Assembly: GCF_009765985.1 (NCBI RefSeq)
Contig: NZ_LMUM01000024.1
Span: forward strand, 50,104-114,103
DNA: 64,000 bases
Direction of reading: 5' to 3'
Origin: Acidobacterium sp. S8
Lineage (GTDB): Bacteria > Acidobacteriota > Terriglobia > Terriglobales > Acidobacteriaceae
Both the position numbers and the translations under genes were made by a program. The first letter of the stretch is position 1. Each line of letters begins with the position of its first letter. The notes below the pieces were generated by a model that was given only the letters and a program-made list of their open reading frames with translations, did no database searches and was not told where the DNA came from. Below are positions 54,469-64,000 of this stretch, in pieces.

Positions 54469-56755
54469 GTGATTCCGCAACGCACACGTTTTCGGTTAAT
54501 TATATTGATCCGCCGACCGAGCCAAAGGTGGCTTATCCAGAGCCTCCGCTGAGTTCCGCCGGCATCCTGGCGCTTATCCACGGATCAACCTTTTTTGCAG
54601 CTACAGAAGAAGGCGCCCTGGTACCGCCAGGTTCGCCAAACATCGGCCTTTTTATGAGGACACCCGCTTCCTAAGCCACTATGAGCTGCGCACCAATGGA
54701 CAACCGCCAGCTCTGCTATCTTGCACCAACACGGGCGCTGACCTTGCGCAGGTGGGAATGACAGTACGCGGCGGTGCAGTGCCGGGCACCGACCTGGATT
54801 TACCCATCAACACAATTTTTATAGAACGGGAATTCCTGTTGGGGCACGATCGGCTGTTTGACACTCTGACATTTCAGAACTTCCATCACACGAACGTAAA
54901 GATGACGGTTGAGCTGCTTTTCTCTGCCGATTTCATGGATATCTTTCAGGTGCGAGGATTACTGCGGGGCAAAAGCGGGCGATATACTCGGCCGTTGGTG
55001 GCGGATGCCCGCGTCCGCTTGCGCTACGAAGGATTGGATGACCGAATCCGATTTACCGAGATCGGATTTACCCCACAGCCGCAGTTACTGGAGGCGTCTC
55101 ACGCGCAATGGGAGCTAGACCTTCCACCGCACGAGCAGGTTTGCCTAATTGTGACAGTGGCGATGGCAATCACCTCTTTTAGTGAAAATGGGGTTTCCAG
55201 TTTTAAGGAGGCCCCGGCTGCCGCTCGGGAAGAAGAGCGGCAGCGATCTCGCACACGCCACGCGGAGTGGAAAGAGCGATGCACCCGGGTCTACTCAGAT
55301 AATAAGATTTTCGACTCCCTGCTTGAGACCTCGGTAGAAGACTTTTTCGCACTGCGCATCCGAGAGAGCCAGGGCGTTGCGGTGGCGGCGGGCGTACCGT
55401 GGTTCGCGGCTCTATTTGGGCGCGACTCTCTCATCAGCAGCTACCAGACGCTATTGCTTGATTCGGACCTGGCCCGAGATACCCTGCGTGTCCTCGCCAG
55501 TTATCAGGGCACGACTGAAAATGATGAGCGAGACGAAGACCCGGGAAAAATCCTGCACGAGCGGCGTTCGGGAGAGATGACCGCTACGAATGAGGTGGCA
55601 TTTGGCAGATCATATGGCTCGGTCGATGCTACTCCATTATTTCTGATCCTGCTGCATGAGTATTTTTGTTGGACAGCGGACTCGGAGCTGATTTTGGCAT
55701 TGAAGGACGCATTGAAGGCAGCAACGCGCTGGCTTCTCCAGTACGGCGATCTGGACGGCGATGGCCTGATCGAGTACTGCCGGCGGAATCCAAAAGGTCT
55801 GTTTAATCAAGGATGGAAAGACTCAGGCGACGCGAATCGCCATAGTGATGGACGCATCGCTCAGCCACCGATCGCCCTTGTAGAAGTGCAGGGATACGCG
55901 GTGCGCGGTCTTGCAGGCGCGGCGGAGTTGCTTACAATGTTAGGCGAACCCACGCTGGCGCTCGAGGCAATGAAGCGCTCGGAGCAACTGCGCGAGTTGA
56001 TCGAGCAGCGATTCTGGCTGGAAAATCGAAGTTATTATGCAATGGCTCTGGACAAGGATAAAAGTGAGCTCCGAGTAGATGGTTCAAATCCGGGACACTT
56101 ATTGTTTTGCGGTGCGATCAGTCTAGAACGTGGGCGCCAAGTGACGGCGAAACTCATGAGCAATGAATTGTTTTCGGGCTGGGGAATTCGCACGCTTTCT
56201 TCCGCAGAGAAGTACTACAACCCGATGAGTTACCACTGCGGTTCTGTTTGGCCGCACGACACGTCGATGATTGGTTATGGGATGGCCCGCTACGGACTTC
56301 ATTACGAGGCATCAGTATTGTTTCAGACGCTGTATGATGCAGCCCTACGCTATCGTCGATACCGGCTGCCAGAGCTAATGTGCGGTATTGGGCGGCAACT
56401 CAGCGGCGAGCCAGTGCACTACCCCGTTTCTTGCTCGCCTCAGGCCTGGGCTTCGGGCGCGCCATTTCTGTTACTCGCGGGGCTGCTCGGTCTGCGGCCT
56501 CGGGCTCAGGCGGGAGAGTTGGTGATCGACCATCCGCACTTACCTCCGTTTCTACAGTGGCTGCGGATTGATGATCTGAGGATTGGGTCCACCCGGCTTT
56601 CACTCGAGTTTACGCGCCAAGGCACGCAGACGCGTTGGGATGTGGTTAACGTTCTAGGAGAGGGGTTGCGAGTAGTGAGTAATGGGTCATCGATCTCGGC
56701 AGTGACGCCGACATGCTTCAAAGGCCCCCAAACTTCCCTAATGACCTATCGTTGA
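54465..56755 (+). pseudogene. Amylo-alpha-1,6-glucosidase (glycogen debranching type), frameshift in a T-run
   Basis: TTG 54465 overlaps the GT4 stop and starts MSDSATHTFSVNYIDPPTEP..., a debranching-enzyme N-terminal domain, which reaches NIGLF and then shifts at TTTTT 54649-54653: adding one T gives GLFYEDTRFLSHYELRTNGQ and joins the long second frame to 56755. That frame has DLDLPINTIFIEREFL, the barrel motifs AGVPWFAALFGRDSLISSYQ, EMTATNEVAFGRSYGSVDAT, LIEYCRRNPKGLFNQGWKDS and YHCGSVWPHDTSMI. Repaired length is about 763 residues, normal. A homopolymer length error in the assembly would explain this as well as a real mutation; if real, the first 60 residues are lost. Confidence 0.85.
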
Positions 56756-57041
56756 ACGATCGGAGCGTAGTGGAAGAAGAAGAGCAGCACGATCGTCAAT
56801 GCGGCCACGAAGAAAAATGAATAGCCCCATCACGATTCTGCCGATCTTTTCGGATTCTCATCATTTTTTTTAAGCCATTAACATCAGTTTGTCCATTCTG
56901 TGGCTGGTGCTCTTGACGTCATGACCGCCGCTCGTCGAAACTCGCGAGGATAGAAAAGCTTTGGAGCTGGTCAATTCGCAAGCGTCTACGGCGGTACATC
57001 TGCTCTGCTGCCCACTGCGCCGAGCGCTCCAAGGTGATACG
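56756..57041. other. Intergenic; possible short hydrophobic frame on the minus strand
   Basis: Between the debranching gene and the PHP gene. On the minus strand a 20-odd codon hydrophobic stretch (FFFVAALTIVLLFFFHYAPI) is seen at 56755-56820, without a start codon. Too short to call. Confidence 0.25.
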
Positions 57042-58729
57042 GTGCCGAATAATACCCAAGTCCTTACCAACGCGGAGATTGCGGACAAGCTTTCGGCTTT
57101 GGCGCAACTGTTGTCAATGGAGAAGGCCAATCCCTACAAAATCAAGGCGTATCGTCGCGCGGCAAATACGATTCGGGGCTTGGGAGACAGTGTGGATGAG
57201 CTCGTTCGGAGTAATGCAGACCTTACCGTGTATGCCGGCATCGGAGAGGCGATCAGCGGTCCGATCCGCGAGATTGTTCTGACGGGTAGGCTCGCAAGTC
57301 TCGAGAAGCTGCGATCTAATGCAAGCCCGGAGCTTCTAAGCATTAGCACCTATCCCAGGCTCGATCCAAAACGCGTACTTCGCATTTTCAAGAAGCTTCA
57401 AATCTCATCGACACAAGGGTTACATCAAGCATTGGAAAATGGGGAGATCGAAAGGATCTTCGGGCCACGGATGGATCAGCACGTCAGGCAAGGACTTGTG
57501 CAGACGAGCAGCATTCTTCTGTATCACGCGCATGATCTGGTCCCGTTAATCGAGGCATATCTTCTCAAACGAGCAGGGGCTACGCGCGCTGAGGCAGTTG
57601 GCGACTATCGACGCCGGGTTGAGGTGATCGAGGAGCTTTCGTTCGTCGTCGAAACGGGAGCTTTCGACGAACTCATCGCTGCGATGGAGAGGTACGGGGG
57701 ACGAACGCCATTACTTGAGTCGAAGAACGACTTGGCCCTCTTCGCGCTTTCTTCCGGACCGCTGTTGAGAATTAATCTGGCCGATTCAACAAACTGGGGT
57801 CTGTCGCTGATCTGGCGTACAGGAAGCGGGGCTCATCTGAAAAAGCTTGTCGCGATCACTGGCAGTCTCAACCGTCGTGAAGCGAATAGCTCATTTGCTA
57901 CTGAACAATCCTTCTATGACAGCTTCAAGATGGTATTCATCGAGCCCGAACTACGAGAAGGCCTTGATGAAGTCCAGCAGGCTCGTCGAGGAACTCTTCC
58001 CATCCCAATCACTCAAGGAGATATCCAAGGCGATCTTCATATGCATACCAAGGCGAGTGATGGATCGAATTCCATCGAACAGATGGCTGCGGCGGCGCAA
58101 GACGCAGGGTACGCCTATATCGGTATCAGCGATCATTCACAGAGCTTGAAGATCGCGGACGGCGTTTCGGAGGAGGCACTTTGGACACAAATTCGAAAGA
58201 TTGACAAGCTCAATAAGCATCTCGATGGAATTAGAACTTGAAATCAGCAGAAGTCGACATCCTGGCAGACGGAACACTCGACTATTCGGACGAACTGCTA
58301 CGCGCACTGGATTACACCGTTTGTTCCATCCATTCACGCTTCGCCTTTGAAAAAGACAAGCAGACTGAGCGAATCATGCGGGCAATGGACAATCGTTTCT
58401 TTACAATTCTGGGCCATGCCACCGGCAGACTTCTCTTGAAGCGTCCAGGCTATGAAATCGATATGGAACGGATCGCTCGGCACGCAAAGCAATGTGGATG
58501 TTTCTTTGAGATCAATTCTAGTCCGGACCGGCTGGATCTTTCGGCGGAAAACGCGAGAGTCGCTGCGGAAATCGGCATACTCATCGCCATCTCGACGGAT
58601 GCGCACAGCGTTCACGAATTTGGGACGATCCGCTACGGAATCGAGCAGGCTCGCAGGGCCGGCCTCGAAAAAGCCTCCGTCCTAAATTGCCAGCCTCTGG
58701 AAACGCTAACCAAACTTTTCAAGAGATAG
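57042..58729 (+). pseudogene. PolX-like protein with PHP domain, frameshifted
   Basis: GTG 57042 (AAGGTGAT upstream) begins MPNNTQVLTNAEIADKLSAL. The N-terminal helix-hairpin-helix region (KANPYKIKAYRRAANTIRGL, YAGIGEAISGPIREIV) matches bacterial PolX. The nucleotidyltransferase part (AVGDYRRRVEVIEELSFVVE) lacks the usual GSxRRG...DxD, so polymerase activity is doubtful. A PHP phosphoesterase domain follows: GDLHMHTKASDGSNSIEQMA and GISDHSQSLKIADG, with later metal ligands in ILGHATGRLLLKR and IAISTDAHSVHEFGTIRYGI. The frame breaks near 58238 (DGIR-stop versus LKSAEVDILADGTLDYS); the second frame runs to 58729. The repaired protein has about 560 residues. Confidence 0.82.
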
Positions 58730-58804
58730 AGAAGCTCAAAGACAAGCAGCGGGACCGATGGCTCACCAATTCGGCAAAGTTCCACAATGTGCGATTGCTC
58801 TGAA

Positions 58805-59430
58805 CTACCGAGCTGAAGTGGCTCGTCGCGAGATCTGTGCCGCACGAATAAAATTGCGCAGTTTGAGCATCGGGGAACGCTTGATACTCGCTCCAGCCAT
58901 AGCCTCCAGCTGCGCCAGTGCCTGTTTATGTTCTTTCGCATTGCGCGCACACGAACAATCTGGCGGAATATAAATGTCGAAGCCGCGCATGTTCGCGTCA
59001 TGCGCCGTGATGGTAATGCAGCTATTGGACGTTAACCCAGTTAGAATTAGCGTCTCCACCTCGAGATGCTCGAGCAAAACCTCCAGCGGTGTGTCATGTA
59101 AATTGCCGAATGCATTGGCTTCAAGACAAAGTAATCTTCGCCGTCAGGCAATAGTGGTCTTACGAACTGCGCCCCTTTAGCTTCCAGGCAACGGCCGAGT
59201 AATACCTCCTTCTCGCTCCGCCAATCTCTAAAGTTATCGTTCACATAGAGAACTGGGATGCCGGCCTCGCGAGCACGCGATTTTAGCCGGACCAGCGGGT
59301 CTCGCATTGCTAACGCAGCTTGCAGAATCGCATTACCATCCGGAAACTGAAACGTCGTCAGCACATCGATTATCAGCAATGCAACAGGCACCGGCGAGGG
59401 ACGAGTTTGTGCATGCTTCCGAGATCTCAT
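58805..59430 (-). pseudogene. Isochorismatase-like cysteine hydrolase, frameshifted
   Basis: From ATG 59430: VALLIIDVLTTFQFPDG (catalytic Asp), PVLYVNDNFRDWRSE and FVLKPMHSA (catalytic Lys). At about 59095-59105 the frame changes; the second frame gives TPLEVLLEHLEVETLILTGL, SNSCITITAHDANMRGFDIY (catalytic Cys in SNSCI) and CARNAKEHKQALAQLEAM to the stop at 58805. All three catalytic residues survive, split between frames; repaired length about 205 residues is normal. Members hydrolyse amides or vinyl ethers such as nicotinamide or isochorismate; substrate unknown. Confidence 0.85.
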
Positions 59431-59601
59431 AACCTATCTGATGCCATCTCTGCATACTGAGCAATTCGCTCATTCGACGTCGCAACTTGGCGATGTAGGT
59501 CAGCCTTCGGTCCACGAGATTACTACGCTCCCCTTAGGATTATGCTTGACGCTTGATTATTAGCGAACAAATGGCGAAAATAAGGATTGAGGTTGATTGA
59601 G

Positions 59602-60815
59602 ATGAAGCGTTCTGGCACCGCCGATCTTCCCCTCCATGGAGGACGCGTGCCTCCGTGGCTTGCCAATCGCATGACCGAACTTGGAACAGCCATCGCCGAG
59701 CAGGTCGTTTTGAATTACGGGCAATCTGAATTTCTGACGCGATTAAGCGATCCATTCTGGTTCTAGGCTTATGGGCAGTTATGGGCATGGATTGGCATTC
59801 TTCTGGCATCACGACCTCCGTAGTCGGAGCATTGAAGCGTGGCCTCAATCCGCGCTTTTCGGATCTTGGGATCATGATCTGCGGCGGTCGAGATCGACAT
59901 TCCACAAATACGCCGAATGAACTTCGCGCATTCGCCATGAAAGCCGGGCTTGATGGAGATGAATTGGCGCGCACGAGCCGTCTTACCGCAAGAGTCGATA
60001 ACAACGCCATTGCGGACGGTTTTCAGCTTTATCTGCACTCCTTCGTCATTACGAAATCCGGAGAATGGGTCGTCGTTCAGCAGGGGATGAATCCTCACAA
60101 TCGCATCGCGCGGCGTTATCACTGGCACTCGGTCACAGTGCGAGACTTTGTGTCTGACCCTCATACCGCCAGTGTGGGCAAACCGCAGGGAGAGATTCGG
60201 AATCTCGTGGACGCCCGCGCCGAGAAAGCACGCGATACCTTGCTTGCAATTACAAAGCAACCTCTTGAGGACGCATTACGCGATATTCGAAATCTTTCGA
60301 TGCCGATGCGTCATGACGTCCGTGCCAAGGATGTCGATCTGAAGCGATTAGGGGCAGTTCTTGCAGTTGCATACGAAAAAGACCTTCGAGACTTTGCTTC
60401 ATTGCTTCTTGTAGCGGGCCTTGGACCACGAACACTGCAATCCCTCGCCCTCATCGCGGAGGTCGTGCACGGAGCACCCTCTCGCTTCTCCGATCCGGCT
60501 CGCTTCTCATTCGCGCATGGTGGCAAGGATGGGCATCCTTTTCCGGTTCCACTCAAGGTCTACGATGACTCGCTCGCTATCCTGCGTCGCTCTCTGGAAG
60601 CAGCTCGACTCGGATATACAGAAAAGCTTGAGGGGTTCAAGCGATTGGACCGATTGACACGTGATGTGGAAGAGAAACGTGAACCGCTTGCAGACTTCAA
60701 TTCTGTGGTGTCGCATGAGCGGGCCATTTCCGCATCGATCGGTGGCAGGACAGTCTTCGATGACAATCCCCAATACAAACGATCAGTACGAATACCACAA
60801 CTGAATTTATTCTGA
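59602..60815 (+). pseudogene. DUF763 protein with in-frame TAG and frameshift
   Basis: ATG 59602 starts MKRSGTADLPLHGGRVPPWL, the characteristic DUF763 N-terminus, up to RLSDPFWF, then TAG at 59764. A one-base deletion near 59773-59779 is needed to enter the long frame: MGMDWHSSGITTSVVGALKR (from 59781), RFSDLGIMICGGRDRHSTNT, QGMNPHNRIARRYHWHSVTV, a helix-hairpin-helix-like LLLVAGLGPRTLQSLALIAE and a C-terminus ending RSVRIPQLNLF. If ATG 59787 is used, a 342-residue protein lacking the first 60 residues could still be made. DUF763 has no established function; AlkB starts 18 bases downstream. Confidence 0.85.
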
Positions 60816-60833
60816 GGCTTTTAGGAGCTTGTG

Positions 60834-61418
60834 ATGGGAACGCAGAAGGCTCTCTTCGCCGAACTTGATAGTCCGCAGGCCTCTGCGATGCCGAGCGGTT
60901 TCCATTATCAAGACGGCATCATCAGTGAAGCTGAAGAGACGGCTCTTGTAGCCTCCCTCGCAACACTTGAACTCAAACCATTTGAATTTCACGGGCACAT
61001 TGGAAATCGACGTGTCACCTCGTTTGGTCTTCGCTATGACTATGCACGTCGAACAGTTGAGCCTGCTGAGAAGTTTCCGTTGTTCATCGAAGAACTTCGA
61101 AGGAAGGCCGCAGCCTTCGCCGGAAGAGATATCGACGAAATTCAGCAAGGTGGAGTGAACCAGTATCCACCAGGTGCTGGAATTGGTTGGCACAAAGACA
61201 AGCCGCAATTTGGTGTGATCGTTGGCGTCTCACTTTTGGCACCGGCCGTCATGCGTCTTCGGCTTCCCACGGGAACAAAGTGGATTCGCAAATCCCAAAC
61301 GCTCAACCCGCGATCGATTTACATCTTGGAAGGTGAAGTTCGAACGCTTTGGGAGCATAGTATTCCTCCCGTCGACTCATTACGGTATTCACTTACGTTC
61401 AGGACTTTAGCTCGATAG
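60834..61418 (+). CDS. alkB: AlkB-family Fe(II)/2-oxoglutarate dioxygenase
   Basis: AGGAG six bases before ATG 60834. The 194 residues show the AlkB fold: GFHYQDGIISEAEETALVAS, FEFHGHIGNRRVTSFGLRYD (nucleotide-recognition lid), NQYPPGAGIGWHKDKPQFGV (HxD), LWEHSIPPVDS (distal His) and LRYSLTFRTL (the RxxxxxR 2-oxoglutarate motif). It should reverse N-alkyl damage on nucleic acid bases. It follows the DUF763 gene at 18 bases and is likely co-transcribed, hinting that DUF763 also handles damaged nucleic acid; that link is inference. Confidence 0.88.
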   Translation: MGTQKALFAELDSPQASAMPSGFHYQDGIISEAEETALVASLATLELKPFEFHGHIGNRRVTSFGLRYDYARRTVEPAEKFPLFIEELRRKAAAFAGRDIDEIQQGGVNQYPPGAGIGWHKDKPQFGVIVGVSLLAPAVMRLRLPTGTKWIRKSQTLNPRSIYILEGEVRTLWEHSIPPVDSLRYSLTFRTLAR

Positions 61419-61538
61419 CCACGACTATACGGCAGAACTTCCGATCAACTTCTGAAGTTGAAGAGCATTTGACATGCGTGCAACAAAGCCGTGTTGTCGA
61501 AGATATGATTTGGCGCATGAATGTGGATGCAATGGATG

Positions 61539-62421
61539 TTATAGGGGTGTCCTGCCACCGGTAGCGCTAAATATCTCACCTGAAAGATAGCCGGCATCTG
61601 CAGAGGCCAGAAATACAAATAACTTTGCCAACTCGATCGGCTGGGCAGGGCGTTTAAATAACGTATTCTCCCCGAATGACCGCACCTTTTCAGGAGGCAT
61701 CGTCGATGGGATAAGCGGGGTCCACACTGGCCCAGGTGCTACAGCATTTACTCGAACCCCTTGTTTTGCCGCTAGCTTGGCCAGGTTCTTTGTCATGTTC
61801 GCAATCGCTGCTTTTGTGGCAGCATATGCGACTAGTTGCTCACTCGGTTCAAAGGCCTGAATGGACGTCGTATTGATTACAGAACCACCAGGCTTCATTT
61901 TTTGGCAATGCCGCCTGGGTAAGAAAGAATGTGCCAAAGACGTTCGTCCGGAAAGTATGCTCAAATTCTTCGAAGGGTATTTCTTCGATGTCGTCATGTG
62001 CCATCTGAAACCCTGCATTATTTACGACGATATCTAAACGACCCAGATCTTGGATTGCGGCGTCAACCAGGCTCTTGGCGTAGTCGGTCGAACCGATATC
62101 TCCTGGGTGTCGAAGCACCTTCCTTCCCATCTCGTGGATCATGGTAAAAACTTCGAGCGCATCCGACTCTTCTTCCGGCAGATAGGAAAGCACAATGTTC
62201 GCGCCTTCTTTTGCGAACGCAATTGCTGTTGCACGTCCGATCCCGCTATCTGCTCCTGTGATGATCGCAGCCTGTCCTGATAGCTTGCCCGTTCCGGTAT
62301 AGGTAGTTTCTCCATGGTCAGCAGGCGGATCCAACCCCTTTACAGTTCCAGGATGGTTCTGCTGCTGATCAGGGAATGGTGGTTTCGGTCCTTCGTCTCG
62401 CGGATCAGGATTTCCGAGCAT
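61539..62421 (-). pseudogene. SDR oxidoreductase (YghA/glucose-dehydrogenase-like), frameshift in an A-run
   Basis: GGAGGAAAAT precedes ATG 62421. The N-terminal tail KPPFPDQQQNHPGTVKGLDP is typical of the YghA-like group, followed by SGQAAIITGADSGIGRATAI, DIVVNNAGFQMAHDDIEEIP. The frame breaks at a six-base homopolymer (61898-61903): removing one base gives ALPKMKPGGSVINTTSIQAF, then YAATKAAIANMTKNLAKLAA (YxxxK) and YLSGEIFSATGGRTPL. Repaired length is about 293 residues. As with the debranching gene, an assembly length error is a real possibility. A general-stress aldehyde or sugar reductase. Confidence 0.85.
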
Positions 62422-62732
62422 ATTTTCCTCCAGATATTGGGCAGTGTGATGCCAGAAAAAGTACATGAGGACTTCTGGACTTCTTACTTAATTTGGGCCC
62501 AACCAATTGACTTATGAAAGAACTTCTCCTGGAAGCAACATGACCATCCACGATGCCCTTGGTTTAACGGTTCAGGAGTTTTCAGCATCAGACAGTCAGA
62601 GTCGACGGGTTGATCGTACCTTATCTTCAGAAGAGAAGGCTCCGGTATGGATGTCCGCGAAGTCACGGCAGCCGTCCCTTCCTGAGATCTTACTTCGGCC
62701 CGCCCGGCTTCGACTGAGATTTTTTGGTCTGC
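62422..62732. other. Intergenic, nothing firmly supported
   Basis: A plus frame, 62507-62767, ends in the start of the methyltransferase gene, but only its tail is Arg-rich and it lacks domain features. Probably non-coding 5' region of the divergent SDR and methyltransferase genes. Confidence 0.4.
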
Positions 62733-62870
62733 ATGACCGTCGACACTACAAGCCGCGCGTTTTTTGATGCGCTTTATGAGCGCAATCCAGATCCATGGAA
62801 TTTTGCATCAAGCAGTTATGAGCTCGGACGCTACGAGCGAACGCTTCAGGCGCTCTCTCTTCCTCGATAT
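62733..62870 (+). pseudogene. NodS-like SAM methyltransferase, 5' fragment cut by IS110
   Basis: ATG 62733 gives MTVDTTSRAFFDALYERNPD, PWNFASSSYELGRYERTLQA, LSLPRYK, the N-terminus of NodS-type methyltransferases (motif DPWxFxxSxYExxRYxxTL). After about residue 46 similarity ends and IS110 sequence begins; the SAM-binding GxGxG motif is lost. The insertion point lies between 62870 and 62914. Confidence 0.75.
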
Positions 62871-62914
62871 AAATGGGATGAGCAGGTCTTCCGGAACGGA
62901 GAGAGACTATTCCC

Positions 62915-64000
62915 ATGAAGAAACCAGCGCAGCACCCCATCTCTGAAGGCCCACGCAGACAGGCCAGGGTTGAGATCACGATCGGCATCGACCTTGGCGA
63001 TGTCTGGAGCCATTACTGCACCCTCAACCAGGACGGATTAGTGGTCGACCGTGGCCGCTTCAGGACCACCCCGAAGGCGATCGAAAAGTGGTTCACCGAC
63101 GTGGCTCCAGCACGGGTCGCGATGGAGGCTGGAACGCACTCGATCTGGATCAGCGAACAGCTTCAGGAGCTAGGCCACGAAGTCATCGTGGCGAACGTTC
63201 GTGAACTGCGCGCGATCTCGCACAGTGATCGGAAGAGCGACCAGGTTGATGCTGAGAAACTAGCACGATATGCCCGGCTTGATCCGAACATCCTCCGTCC
63301 GATCGCCCACCGCACCGTCGCACAGCAGGAGGCCCTCACCCTGATCCGTGCGCGAGCCCTGCTGGTGCGGCTGCGCACGGCGGCAGTGAACGCAGTTCGT
63401 GGTCTAACGAAGGCCTGCGGCTATCGTATGCCTGCTTCCGCGACAACGTGCTTCGCGCAGCGCAGCCTTGCTGTCATGCCGCCTGGACTGGCACAGGCAC
63501 TCGGCCCGGTGCTGCAACAGATCGCGGACATGACAGTAAAGATCAAGCAGTACGACCGGCAGATCCAGCAGCTAGGCCAGACCGAGTATCCGGAGACGCA
63601 GGCGCTGCTGAAGGTTCACGGCGTCGGCCACCTCACCGCCTTGACCTTCGTCTTGACACTCGGCAGCAAGGAGCGGTTCGGGCGAAGTCGTGATGTCGGT
63701 TGCTATCTTGGCCTACGACCTCGTCGAAGTCAGTCCGGAGATCATGATCCTCAGCTTGGCATCACCCATGCCGGCAACGCCTATCTCCGAAGTCTTCTGA
63801 TCGAGTGCTCCAACCATATCCTTCGACCGCATGGACGAGACTCGGCTCTTCGGCAGTGGGGCCTGCACTTAGCTGCACGAGGTGGCAAGCAGGCCAAGAG
63901 CAAGGCCGTTGTTGCAGTAGCTCGCAAGTTGGCCGTGTTGCTTCACCGCCTCTGGACTACGCAAGAGCCGTACATAGCGTTCTACGAACAAGCGGCCTAA
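62915..64000 (+). CDS. IS110-family transposase
   Basis: The whole protein is present, ATG 62915 to TAA 63998-64000. The N-terminal DEDD domain has IGIDLGDVWSHYCTLNQDGL (Asp), RVAMEAGTHSIWISEQLQEL (Glu) and SDRKSDQVDAEKLARYARLD (paired Asp). The C-terminal transposase_20 domain has LKVHGVGHLTALTFVLTLGS, FGRSRDVGCYLGLRPRRSQS and ITHAGNAYLRSLLIECSNHI. 361 residues is normal, so it may be active. IS110 elements usually lack inverted repeats and carry a guide (bridge) RNA in a non-coding end; the left non-coding end here is at most about 45 bases, so the RNA region would lie beyond the right edge. Confidence 0.92.
   Translation: MKKPAQHPISEGPRRQARVEITIGIDLGDVWSHYCTLNQDGLVVDRGRFRTTPKAIEKWFTDVAPARVAMEAGTHSIWISEQLQELGHEVIVANVRELRAISHSDRKSDQVDAEKLARYARLDPNILRPIAHRTVAQQEALTLIRARALLVRLRTAAVNAVRGLTKACGYRMPASATTCFAQRSLAVMPPGLAQALGPVLQQIADMTVKIKQYDRQIQQLGQTEYPETQALLKVHGVGHLTALTFVLTLGSKERFGRSRDVGCYLGLRPRRSQSGDHDPQLGITHAGNAYLRSLLIECSNHILRPHGRDSALRQWGLHLAARGGKQAKSKAVVAVARKLAVLLHRLWTTQEPYIAFYEQAA

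Overview
The window reads as a chromosome segment of an Acidobacteriota bacterium, most likely class Terriglobia (Granulicella, Edaphobacter or Terriglobus relatives). This is inferred from gene content: very large Oar-like TonB-dependent receptors with a carboxypeptidase-regulatory domain, TPR/CRTAC1 (ASPIC-UnbV) pairs, GH97 and GH27 glycosidases, and small Cys-rich proteins typical of that group. No rRNA gene or complete tRNA is present, so the placement is not proven.

Left part (1-12.8 kb): an intact plus-strand carbohydrate cluster. It holds the 3' end of a TonB-dependent receptor, then two consecutive TPR + CRTAC1 modules, then a GH97 and a GH27 glycosidase, all with export signals. 12.8-18.5 kb is a graveyard of mobile DNA: an IS3 remnant, a broken integrase, a tRNA-Ala 3' fragment acting as a probable attachment site, a UvrD-like helicase with several lesions, a RIT-like tyrosine recombinase with TTATGTGG repeats, and split SDR and beta-propeller genes.

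18.5-30.7 kb is again intact: a seven-heme c-type cytochrome lipoprotein, a TPR protein, a 1093-residue TonB receptor, a LacI-family regulator, a GRP-type sugar transporter, ribokinase and a two-domain secreted protein (glycosidase-like plus formylglycine-generating-enzyme fold). The receptor promoter and the transporter promoter carry the same 12-bp palindrome TGAAAGCTTTCA at the same distance from their -10 boxes, so this is a convincing LacI regulon for uptake and use of a sugar.

31.1-34.0 kb holds an AbiEi/AbiEii toxin-antitoxin pair, a truncated MobF relaxase and a tRNA-Leu 3' fragment, probably the end of an integrated element. 34.5-39 kb has stress and regulatory genes (BON protein, receiver-only response regulator, Crp/Fnr regulator) interleaved with four or five very small Cys-containing proteins, two of which are paralogues.

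39.7-64 kb is metabolic (GH15, SDR, a GMC/gluconate-dehydrogenase-like operon, enolase-superfamily enzyme, TPP enzyme, aldo/keto reductase, GT4, glycogen debranching enzyme, PHP/PolX protein, isochorismatase, DUF763 + AlkB) but strikingly decayed. About half of the genes carry one to three lesions: a 34-bp tandem duplication, in-frame stops, frameshifts and deletions. An IS110 transposase at the right edge interrupts a NodS-like methyltransferase. Two frameshifts lie in short homopolymers and may be sequence errors; most other lesions cannot be explained that way.
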